This document shows, in pieces, positions 44,815-52,996 of a stretch of 64,000 nucleotides of DNA. The stretch's first letter is position 1; every line of letters starts with the position of its first letter. Origin of the DNA: Azospirillum canadense (GTDB lineage Bacteria; Pseudomonadota; Alphaproteobacteria; Azospirillales; Azospirillaceae); contig NZ_JAOQNG010000005.1 in the NCBI RefSeq assembly GCF_025961225.1, positions 186,001 to 250,000 on the forward strand, written 5' to 3'. A program made the position numbers and the translations under genes. The notes beneath the pieces were generated by a model. It did not search any database and was not told the DNA's origin. It saw nothing but the letters and a program-made list of their open reading frames with translations.

Positions 44815-46275
44815 GTGCCGTTGCTCGCCCGGTCGGCCAACCTGGGGTTGATCCTGCTCGTCATGGGGATGATTGCGGGATGCGCGCCGGACAGAGCCTA
44901 TCGCAGCGCGGCGCTGGATCCGGCGGTGAACGGGGCTGACTGGCCCACATGCGCGCAATGCCGGGGCGATGCCTCCCTCGAGCACCGGACTTATGTCACC
45001 AAGGACCGGGTCAAGGGCGATTACCTGCTTGGCTTCGTCGAGTTCGACGACCAGGGCTGGTACCATGACATCCGGCAAAAGCAGCTGCTTCTTTCCAGGC
45101 TGAAGGCTATGGACGCCGATCAAGGGGAAAAGTTCCTCATCATCGTCTATGCCCATGGCTGGAAACATAACGCGCGGGCCGACGACCCCGACGTGAGCGA
45201 GTTTCAGAAGCTTCTCGAACGGATCGATGTGATGGAAGGAGCCCGCGCCGCGGCGGGTGCCGGGAGTCCTGAGATCAAACGGCGAAAGATCGTCGGTGTC
45301 TATATGGGATGGCGCGGCAACTCCATCTCGCTTCCGCTTCTGCAGGAAGCGACGTTCTGGACGCGCAAGAACGCGGCCGAGAGGGTCGGCAGCGCCGGGG
45401 CAAAAGACCTGCTGCCGGAGTTGAAAAATTTTAAGAGAGTTTCGAATAAGGACCGCGGCAATGATGATTTGGGAGGGCCGAATGAAACCCAGTTGATCGT
45501 TGTTGGCCACAGCTTCGGCGGCTATCTGGTCTATACGGCGCTTCACTCGCAAATCCTGGAAAGGGCGACGAGGCTGCGGATCGACGGAGAGGAGGCGTAC
45601 TATGGAATCGCGCAAAGCTTCGGAGACTTCGTTCTTTTGGTCAATCCGGCCTTCGAGGGTTCGATCTACGAACCGATCCACAATTTTGCGGTGAACCGCT
45701 GCTATTCGCCCAAGCAGCGCCCGGTGATGATGATCGTGACGTCCGAAGGAGACTGGGCAACGGGCATCGCGTTCCCGATTGGCCGCCTATACACCTTTAC
45801 CCAATCGGCACCCCAGGACGGCGAGCGGGAAACCGTGCTCAAAGCGGTTGGCCACCTCAACCGTTATCGGACCCACCATCTGCGCATCCAAAGGACCGAG
45901 AATGACCAGCCGGTTTCCGAACCGAAAACGGTAATTCCGACCAACGAAAAGCGCGCCGAAGCCATGGCTGACGCAGCGACGGCGGAAATGAACCGCCAAA
46001 CCGGCGGAGCGATTTCCAAGACATCTGTGTACTACGGCAACGCTTATCTCGAACCAGCACGACCGCTCAGAGCCAACTATCCGTACCTCGTCGCGACCGC
46101 TGAAAAAGCGGTGATCCGCGACCACAATGACATCTTCAATGAGAATTTCATCGACTTCATCGTGCGCTTCATGACTGCCGAGGTCGTCAGTCCAAAGAAG
46201 AACGAACCGCCGGACGAACCGAGCGACTATCCAGGCTGTGCCCGGTTCCTGAGCAGCGCGCCCCCGGTGAAATGA
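44815..46275 (+). CDS. Alpha/beta-hydrolase-like lipoprotein
   Basis: A 486-residue lipoprotein. From the GTG at 44815 (GGAGGA four bases upstream) the product starts MPLLARSANLGLILLVMGMI and has the lipobox IAGC. The mature part shows FLIIVYAHGWKHNARADD (oxyanion His-Gly), VVGHSFGGYLVYTAL (nucleophile Ser) and VMMIVTSEGDWATG (probable Asp region), so it is an esterase or lipase-like fold. The family is not recognised precisely. It closes the DyP and RoxA-like operon. An earlier ATG at 44752 or 44803 is possible but leaves a poorer signal peptide. Confidence 0.82.
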   Translation: MPLLARSANLGLILLVMGMIAGCAPDRAYRSAALDPAVNGADWPTCAQCRGDASLEHRTYVTKDRVKGDYLLGFVEFDDQGWYHDIRQKQLLLSRLKAMDADQGEKFLIIVYAHGWKHNARADDPDVSEFQKLLERIDVMEGARAAAGAGSPEIKRRKIVGVYMGWRGNSISLPLLQEATFWTRKNAAERVGSAGAKDLLPELKNFKRVSNKDRGNDDLGGPNETQLIVVGHSFGGYLVYTALHSQILERATRLRIDGEEAYYGIAQSFGDFVLLVNPAFEGSIYEPIHNFAVNRCYSPKQRPVMMIVTSEGDWATGIAFPIGRLYTFTQSAPQDGERETVLKAVGHLNRYRTHHLRIQRTENDQPVSEPKTVIPTNEKRAEAMADAATAEMNRQTGGAISKTSVYYGNAYLEPARPLRANYPYLVATAEKAVIRDHNDIFNENFIDFIVRFMTAEVVSPKKNEPPDEPSDYPGCARFLSSAPPVK

Positions 46276-46417
46276 CGTGTGCCGCATCCGCAGTCAGTGT
46301 CTGTTCTCTCAACGCGAGCGCCGGCACAGGCCCTTGGAAGCGGTAGTTGGATGCACTTGCCGGTTCCATAGTACTCTCCAGGGTCAGAACGGGCCTGCCT
46401 CATGATGGGCACCGTCA
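46276..46417. other. Short intergenic region
   Basis: Spacer between the hydrolase lipoprotein gene and the decayed IS5 element; no gene or clear terminator is seen. Confidence 0.4.
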
Positions 46418-47421
46418 GAGCTTGTTCGTGACGGGCCGTCCTGACCGGTACCGGACGGGATGCTACTTGAAGGCGAAGAAGGGCGTTGCGCCGGGGGTGC
46501 AGTCTGGTAGGTCTGCGGCCCATCGTCAGGACCACATGAGCCAACATCTATGGGCACCGGTATGGGCACCGGCGGTCGCCCCGCAAGTACCGCTCCGGCC
46601 TCTTGGGATGCCTTGGCTGATGTCGATGCCTTCGGGGACGAGGTCCTGACGGAGTTGGCCGCCATGGCGGCGGATGGAACGCGGCCGACGCGCTCCAGGT
46701 CAAAGCCGGCGCTGACTGGCGCCCCCTTACGCAAGGCGGTCATGGCGGTGTGGTGTGTCTGCTTTTGCGGCGGGCCATCGGCCAGCTGTCCCGCATGCCC
46801 TTTGCATGGTGTGCACGCTGTTCGCCCGCGGGACCCGGCTTGGCGAGTGGCGCATTTGCTCGATCGGCTACGTCGAACATGGCGGCTGGCCTGCGGCGAT
46901 ACGGCCGAACCGAGCACGATGGTGATCGACAGCCGCACCGGTCCCCGACGCCGAGCTGCTTCGCCCGCGGCGTCAATGGCGGCACGAAGATCCGGGGCAT
47001 CAAAATGCATCTCGGCGTGGAGAAGTCCGGCATTCTCCCGGCGATCGATGCCTCGCCGGCGAACCTGGACGACACCACGGGCGTCGTGCCGGTCCTGCGT
47101 GAGCTCGCTGGTCACGACTTCAAGGGGGCAACCATTGGCGACCTCGGCTATCGCGGCGAACGCTTGGCCTAAGCCGGCGAAGAGCCCCGGCATCACCGTC
47201 CAGCCCATCGCCCGCGGCCGCGCCAGCGTATTTGTCCTAACCGAAATTGCTTGGGTGGTGGAGCGCTCCTTTGGATGGTTGAGCCGCTGCCGCCAATAGA
47301 ACACCATCGTTGGACGAACGAAGGCACACCTCGTCGCGTTCGCCTTCGTCTCAATCATCGTGCGGCACTTGAAGCGGCTCCTCGCCCGGCCAGTCCGCGC
47401 ATGACATCCAAGAACAGCCTC
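46418..47421 (+). pseudogene. Decayed IS5-family element
   Basis: About 1 kb with ends GAGCTTGTTCGTGACGG (46418) and, on the minus strand from 47421, GAGGCTGTTCTTGGATG. Flanking triplets are TCA and TGA (TNA type, not identical). Inside, shifted plus-strand frames give TMVIDSRTG, then GVNGGTKIRGIKMHLGV, IGDLGYRGERLA with a stop, VVERSFGWLSRCRQ with a stop, and IIVRHLKRLLARPVRA. These are the DDE segments of an IS5 transposase. Several stops and frame changes make it dead. Its first 100 bp are shared with 20666-20770. Confidence 0.75.
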
Positions 47422-47483
47422 TGACACCAACGGCGCTTGATCACTTCCATTGAGATCGGCGCAACGCCCTGAAACAGTTGGCT

Positions 47484-47640
47484 TCTTGGCCGCAAGCCGG
47501 AACTGTTCAAACGCTGTTGGTATGAGTAGGTTGACGACGATCCGGGTTTCGACCTTCTGCGCCGGCCGAGTGTGGGCGTGGAAGGTGTCGCTGATAATCA
47601 GTTTGTACCGGCTCAGCGCTCCCTCCATCCCCGCGCATGG
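47484..47640 (-). pseudogene. IS903-like transposase C-terminal remnant
   Basis: The minus strand reads RYKLIISDTFHAHTRPAQKV, then ETRIVVNLLIPTAFEQFRL. This corresponds to RYKRVIGDTLNSRTRPTQ and ETQIAVNL of the element at 6191-7146. Only this end survives and the last residues have diverged. 47641-47955 after it holds no gene. Confidence 0.65.
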
Positions 47641-47955
47641 GTACGTCTGAAGACAAAGAGCTGTTGGACTCGAAGCCACGTGTCGGGGCCCGGAATTTGC
47701 TGGGCTCTGGCCCACTGGCTTGAGAGATCCCAGCCTGCACAAGGGTCCGAGCCCAGTCCTGGTCTGGCGCCGACTGCCGGTTGCTCAGCGGCGGCGGCTT
47801 GCCGTGCTCTCACCGACTGCGCCTCGGGACCAATGGCCCTCGCGACGTAAGCAAATTTGACTATTGGAGCCGCCGCAGCCGTACATCGAAGCACCACATT
47901 CGGGCTTATAGCGTATTTATTCCACGCATGTAGAATAATCGTGGCCGAGCCTGAT

Positions 47956-47985
47956 GAATCGGAGATTCATACATACTGTGGTATG
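47956..47985. promoter_or_regulatory. Two adjacent small dyads before the caspase-type gene
   Basis: GAATC-GGA-GATTC (47956-47968) is followed directly by CATAC-TGTG-GTATG (47972-47985), about 30 bp before the start codon of the giant gene, in an A/T-richer stretch. They may be operator sites or affect translation by forming a small hairpin. No protein is known to bind them. Confidence 0.4.
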
Positions 47986-48011
47986 CCGAGCCTAACCTCG
48001 AAAGATGCGCC

Positions 48012-51000
48012 ATGGCCCGCGTGTTTGAACGGATGACGCTCGACGATTTCGCTGACATGCTGAATCAATTCCGATTCAGGCGAAGGATAAACGCCGTTCA
48101 CATGCACCACACGTGGCGCCCCAGCCACGCGCAATACCGCGGGCACGAGACCATCGTTGCTATGTGGCGCTATCACACGCAGGAACAGGGGTGGAGCGAC
48201 ATCGCACAGCACCTCACGATCGCTCCCGACGGAACGATTTGGCTAGGCCGCAATTGGAACCTGCCACCGGCCAGTGCAAGCGGGCACAACGGCAATACCG
48301 AGGCCGGGCCGTTCATGTTCGAGATGATCGGCGACTTCGATGTCGGCCAGGATCCGTTCGATGACCCGCAACGCAGCGTGGCCTTGGAGGTGATTGCCCG
48401 CGTACAGCAGCGCTTCGGTCTGCCGCCGGAAACATTGCGTTTCCACAATCAAATGTCGAGCAAGAGTTGCCCTGGCGGGGCCATCGATTATCAGGAAACC
48501 GTGGCGGCCGTGCGCGGCATACACACGCGGCTCAAGAAGGAAGCCACCGACAGCGCACGCAGCGCAGCCCGTGGCGGGCCCTTTGGCCAGGATGCCTCCC
48601 GTCTCGTGGAAATCCTCCGGCGCTTCGAGACGGAAGCGCCGGCCTTCCACGACCCGCCCAACGCCGAGCCGCGGGAGGATCAATCGATGGTGCGCGTGTT
48701 GGAGACACGCCAGGACCTCGGGGCCCGCGATCTCGCGGCCCTGCGGCCGCATGTCATCAATCTCGTGCAGGGGCGGTTCTCCGACGACGGGCGCTTCACG
48801 ACAGCGCAGGGCGATGTCGACGCGATCGTCGACCAGCACTTGGTGGCGGCTTTGGTGGCGGCGCGCGCGCGACAGGATAAGCTGCGCATCGTGATCTACG
48901 CGCATGGTGGCCTGGTGTCGGAGCGCAACGCGCTGGCCATGGCCCATGCGCAGCTTGGCTGGTGGCGACGCAACCATGTCTACCCCCTGTTCTTCGTGTG
49001 GGAAACCGGTCTGTTCGAAAGCATCGGACAGCTGCTCGCGCGCTCGCGTTCCGCCGTGCGGGACCGGGGCGCGCGTGATCTCGCCGATTACACTTCCGAC
49101 CCGCTCATTGAAGCGGCCGCGCGGGCGCTCGGCGGACCGCTGATCTGGTCCGGCATGAAGCGCAGCGCCGAACGGGCCAGCGATGCGCAAGGCGGCGCAA
49201 GCTACGCGGCCGCGAGGCTGGCGGCGTTCTGCCAGGCCAACCCGGAGGATGTCGAACTGCACGCTGTCGGCCATAGCGCCGGCGCGATCTTTCACGCGCA
49301 TTTTCTGCCCGCCTGCCTGGATCTCGGCACGCCGACGTTCCGGACGGTGTCGTTTCTTGCCCCGGCGTTGCGCATCGATGCCTTCCAGCAACGCCTCGCG
49401 CCGCTCGTCGGCGGGGGCATCGAGCACCTCGGCATCTTCACGATGCGCAAGGACCTCGAGCTGGATGACAGCTGCGCGCAGCTCTACCGCAAGTCCCTGC
49501 TCTACCTCATCCATTACGCCCTCGAACCGGAGGGGCGGACTCCAATCCTCGGCCTCGAAGCCAGCCTCCGGGCCGACCCCGCGCTCCGTGCGCTGCTCGG
49601 CCTGTCCGGCACGGCGGTGTCCGCCGCCGACGTGGTGTGGTCCATCACAGAGGAGACCAGCGGCCCCAACGCTTCGTTGGCGACCACGCACGGCGGGTTC
49701 GCCAACGACGCCGCCACGATGAACAGCGTGCTCCGCCGGGTGCTGGACCGGCCGGTCGGCGCAATCGACGAGTTCCCGCCGGAGGCGCAGGAGCGCGGAG
49801 CGCCAGACTGGCAAGAACAGGTCGACTGGCCGGAGGAGATGCAGTTTGGCAAAACAGCGGGATGGCCTTCTCCACGCCCGCCCGCCGGCGGTATCATGCC
49901 AGCTCCGGGCGCCGCGGCGCCGGTCACATCGCCCTTGGTGGCCGCTGGCCCTGTCGCCGCCGGCGCTCGCCGAGCGCTGTGCGTCGGGATCGATCGCTAT
50001 TTGACAAGCCCGCTGTACGGCTGTGTCGCCGACGCCAAGCTGTGGGCGCGGACACTGCAAGCACTGGGCTTTGAGGCCACGCTGCTGCTGGACAGCCAAG
50101 CCACCCGGCAGGGCATTCTGCGCGCGCTGGGGTGGCTCATCGACACGAGCCGGCCGGGTGATGTGCTGGTTTTCCAGTACTCCGGCCACGGCACACAGCT
50201 CCCGGACCTAGATGGCGACGAGGCGGGTGGCGACTCTGCGGCCCAGGACGAGGCGCTGTGCCCGATCGATTACCCGACGGGCGCCTTCGTCATCGATGAT
50301 GACATCGGGGCGATCTTCGGGCGCATTCCGGCCGGCGTGAACGTCACCAGCTTCATCGATTGCTGCCATTCGGGGACGATCTCGCGCTTCGGCGTCGGGC
50401 CGGGCCTGTCCGGACACACGGGGGCCGGCGATAGACCGCGCTTCGTCATCGCCACACCAGAGATGGTCGAGGCTCACCGCCGCTACCGGCAGATCGGGGA
50501 ACGCCGCTCCACACCGACCGGAGTGCGCGGGCGCGACACCATGCGCGAGGTTCTGTTCGCCGCCTGCTTGTCCACCGAGATGGCGTACGAGAGCGCCGGG
50601 CAGGGCGATTTCACTTTGCGGGCCACGCGCCTGCTTGCTGGCGGCGATGCCGGCCTTTCCAACGAGGACTTCCAGCATCGCGTGACTGAGGCGTTCGGCC
50701 CGGTCGCCCGCCAGCACCCCGGCCTTTACTGCACCGCTGAGGCGCGTGCCCGACCGCTGTTGGGTGACATCGGCGATGCTGCCGGTGCTAGCGTGCTCGG
50801 CAGCCGTTCAAGATGGGGCCTCGGAATTGTACCTGAATTCTATGCTCCCGCCGGCTCCTCAATGGAATTGGGAATGCCCAAAAGCATGTTCGGGTCCCCT
50901 TTCGCCGAGAAGCTCCGTGTTGAGCGGGCCGATAATCTAGTGTCGGCGTTCGCAGGCTCTACGCCGCCACAATCATGGTACGAGGACAGCCCGACAACGG

Positions 51001-52985
51001 AGCCACTGTCAGAGGCACAAGCCGAACGTGAATACCACAGCAGAGCTGGATATGGCGCACCACCTCTTGACCGCGCTGAGGTTACTGTGAGAATCCAAAG
51101 GATCGAAGAAGCAATTGGGGACAGCCTAACTGCGCCTCAAGCAGGCGGCGCGGCACCGAAGACCGAACCGGTGCCAGAAGCCGAGAGGCATATTGGCATT
51201 TGGCTCAGCGAACGCCCGGAGGGTTTGTCGGAGCCACTACGGGTCAATGAGATCTATACCCTAAACTTCAAGGTGGGGCGTCCGGTCGAGGGCAGTCTCG
51301 TCGGCGGTTCCGACACAGAGGTGCCTTTTTCCGATGTGCCGCCTGGCGGCCTCGCCACCGAGTGGGTAATTGCGTCCCAGACCGTTGAATTCATGGCCGG
51401 GACGCCCGGCACGTCGGTCACGACCTCCCTACTTGAGCGTGCGACGGCGTGGACGGCGCGCTTCCCTTTGCTGATCCCGGAAAAAGGCGACAGCTTTATT
51501 CCCCAGCTCCAGATCAGACCGCGAGCCGCGGAGGCGGCTCGGTTTGACGTGGTCGTCTACGCACATAGAGAGATCTATCGCCAGTTTACCGTCCGGCTGG
51601 CCATTGCCGACAGTGCAGTGGCCCCGAATACTGTCGCAGTCAGTGTCCAGGATGATTTGCTATATTCGCCGATAGCGCACCTCAATTTAGGAAAGCCCCA
51701 CGAATGGACAACTCCGCCGGGCGAGCTCGTCGTCACGGTAATCGGGTCGATGGCCTCCGTCCGGGGCGATGTCGGTTCGCAATTTGTTGATGATGTAACG
51801 TTCTGGTCCGGTGTTCAGGCGAAAGTTGCGGGGAACATACAAAACGTGCGCGCCGCCGCCGAGCGCTTCCGCGCTCGATGGGAAGCCGACCTGAATGATA
51901 TCGACCCCGACGACCTTGCGAATCGGCTACGTAACTGGACGCCCGAGTATAACTGGGCAATGCTTCGGGACCATGCCGACGACGACCATCGACGGCGTTG
52001 GGACGATACGCTGCGGGTTAGCCAAGAACTCCGTGATCTGGCCTTCGATGGGCATCGCCTTTACGAGGCGTTCTTTCCTGCAGGTTCCAATCTACGCTCA
52101 TGGATCGATGCACTCTCGCCAGGACACCGGCTTGACATCTCGTGGAAGCCCCAGGAGGGATGGATCCCTCACGTGCCGTGGGGCTTGATGTACCTCCCAG
52201 ATGTTCCCGCGCCGGGGCAGTCCATAGACCCTATGGGATTTCTGGCGTTGCGTTTTCGCCTCGGATACACGGCCCATGCCGTGCAGGCTGGCTCCAAGGC
52301 ACTGGGCGGCCTACAAGACACTCACCGCGCCCATTTTCTCTATTGGGGCGACGACCCAAAGGACGCCACCGGGCAGGAGTCACGTTGGCAGCAGCAGCAA
52401 TGGGCAGCCTGGAGCAACCAGGTGTTCGTCCCCACCACGCCACGAGGACTCGACCCTAAGGCCGAACTTGTGCAGCTACTGAATGAGCCCAAGCCGACAC
52501 CAGTATCGGTTCTGTACCTGTTCTGCCAATGCAACGTCGGGGACGGGAACGACCCAATCCTGCGCTTCGGCGGCACCGCGCAATTGACGGACATGGTGCG
52601 GCGGACCGAGCTTGGGACGAAGCTCCTGGCGGACCGCCCATTGGTGTTCGCCAACGCGTGTACGACCGCAGCTTCCGACCCCTACATTGCCAACTTGCTT
52701 GAGGAGGCTTTTTTCGCCCGTGGCTGCCGGGCGTATCTCGGCACAGAGACAAAGGTCCCAATCCAGTTCGCGAGCCGTTTTGCGTCTATTTTTTTCCATT
52801 TCTTCTACCGGATTGCAGATCCCGAAAAAGCGCCCCTGGCGGCTGGGGAAGCTGTCGCGCAGACGCGGCTGTTCCTCTGGACTCACTATCGCAACTTTGG
52901 AGGTCTCTTCTATACCTATGTCAATCAATACGAGCTTTTCATGGCACGGGATGCGGAGGTACTCGCCCTCCGCGCGCCAAGATAG
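48012..52985 (+). CDS. Giant multidomain protein: amidase_2 + alpha/beta hydrolase + metacaspase (C14) + CHAT-like
   Basis: A 1657-residue protein without signal peptide, so probably cytosolic. Residues 25-175 form an N-acetylmuramoyl-L-alanine amidase/PGRP-like domain (zinc ligands likely His32 or His33, His145 and Cys153 in RFHNQMSSKSCPGG). Residues 285-500 are an alpha/beta hydrolase (VIYAHGGL, VGHSAGAIFH with Ser422). Residues 653-915 are a C14 metacaspase (YSGHGTQL His726, FIDCCHSG Cys785). Residues 920-1390 are partly beta-rich and unassigned. Residues 1390-1657 are CHAT-like (WIPHVPWGLMYLPD, LVFANACTTA Cys1550), but the usual Cys-His-Gly motif reads FCQC (Gln1506). An LCAT-like lipase follows 11 bp later. 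The set of lytic domains suggests a conflict or self-destruction effector; this is inference. Confidence 0.85.
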   Translation: MARVFERMTLDDFADMLNQFRFRRRINAVHMHHTWRPSHAQYRGHETIVAMWRYHTQEQGWSDIAQHLTIAPDGTIWLGRNWNLPPASASGHNGNTEAGPFMFEMIGDFDVGQDPFDDPQRSVALEVIARVQQRFGLPPETLRFHNQMSSKSCPGGAIDYQETVAAVRGIHTRLKKEATDSARSAARGGPFGQDASRLVEILRRFETEAPAFHDPPNAEPREDQSMVRVLETRQDLGARDLAALRPHVINLVQGRFSDDGRFTTAQGDVDAIVDQHLVAALVAARARQDKLRIVIYAHGGLVSERNALAMAHAQLGWWRRNHVYPLFFVWETGLFESIGQLLARSRSAVRDRGARDLADYTSDPLIEAAARALGGPLIWSGMKRSAERASDAQGGASYAAARLAAFCQANPEDVELHAVGHSAGAIFHAHFLPACLDLGTPTFRTVSFLAPALRIDAFQQRLAPLVGGGIEHLGIFTMRKDLELDDSCAQLYRKSLLYLIHYALEPEGRTPILGLEASLRADPALRALLGLSGTAVSAADVVWSITEETSGPNASLATTHGGFANDAATMNSVLRRVLDRPVGAIDEFPPEAQERGAPDWQEQVDWPEEMQFGKTAGWPSPRPPAGGIMPAPGAAAPVTSPLVAAGPVAAGARRALCVGIDRYLTSPLYGCVADAKLWARTLQALGFEATLLLDSQATRQGILRALGWLIDTSRPGDVLVFQYSGHGTQLPDLDGDEAGGDSAAQDEALCPIDYPTGAFVIDDDIGAIFGRIPAGVNVTSFIDCCHSGTISRFGVGPGLSGHTGAGDRPRFVIATPEMVEAHRRYRQIGERRSTPTGVRGRDTMREVLFAACLSTEMAYESAGQGDFTLRATRLLAGGDAGLSNEDFQHRVTEAFGPVARQHPGLYCTAEARARPLLGDIGDAAGASVLGSRSRWGLGIVPEFYAPAGSSMELGMPKSMFGSPFAEKLRVERADNLVSAFAGSTPPQSWYEDSPTTEPLSEAQAEREYHSRAGYGAPPLDRAEVTVRIQRIEEAIGDSLTAPQAGGAAPKTEPVPEAERHIGIWLSERPEGLSEPLRVNEIYTLNFKVGRPVEGSLVGGSDTEVPFSDVPPGGLATEWVIASQTVEFMAGTPGTSVTTSLLERATAWTARFPLLIPEKGDSFIPQLQIRPRAAEAARFDVVVYAHREIYRQFTVRLAIADSAVAPNTVAVSVQDDLLYSPIAHLNLGKPHEWTTPPGELVVTVIGSMASVRGDVGSQFVDDVTFWSGVQAKVAGNIQNVRAAAERFRARWEADLNDIDPDDLANRLRNWTPEYNWAMLRDHADDDHRRRWDDTLRVSQELRDLAFDGHRLYEAFFPAGSNLRSWIDALSPGHRLDISWKPQEGWIPHVPWGLMYLPDVPAPGQSIDPMGFLALRFRLGYTAHAVQAGSKALGGLQDTHRAHFLYWGDDPKDATGQESRWQQQQWAAWSNQVFVPTTPRGLDPKAELVQLLNEPKPTPVSVLYLFCQCNVGDGNDPILRFGGTAQLTDMVRRTELGTKLLADRPLVFANACTTAASDPYIANLLEEAFFARGCRAYLGTETKVPIQFASRFASIFFHFFYRIADPEKAPLAAGEAVAQTRLFLWTHYRNFGGLFYTYVNQYELFMARDAEVLALRAPR

Positions 52986-52996
52986 GAGAAAGCGGC

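Noticed and set aside
46384-47742. 452-codon minus-strand frame
   Set aside because: It mostly runs antisense to the decayed IS5 transposase; only its N-terminal portion (RYKLIISDTF) is meaningful and is listed as an IS903 remnant.
48243-50189. 648-codon minus-strand frame opposite the caspase-type gene
   Set aside because: Antisense shadow; the plus strand shows amidase and hydrolase active-site motifs in the right order.
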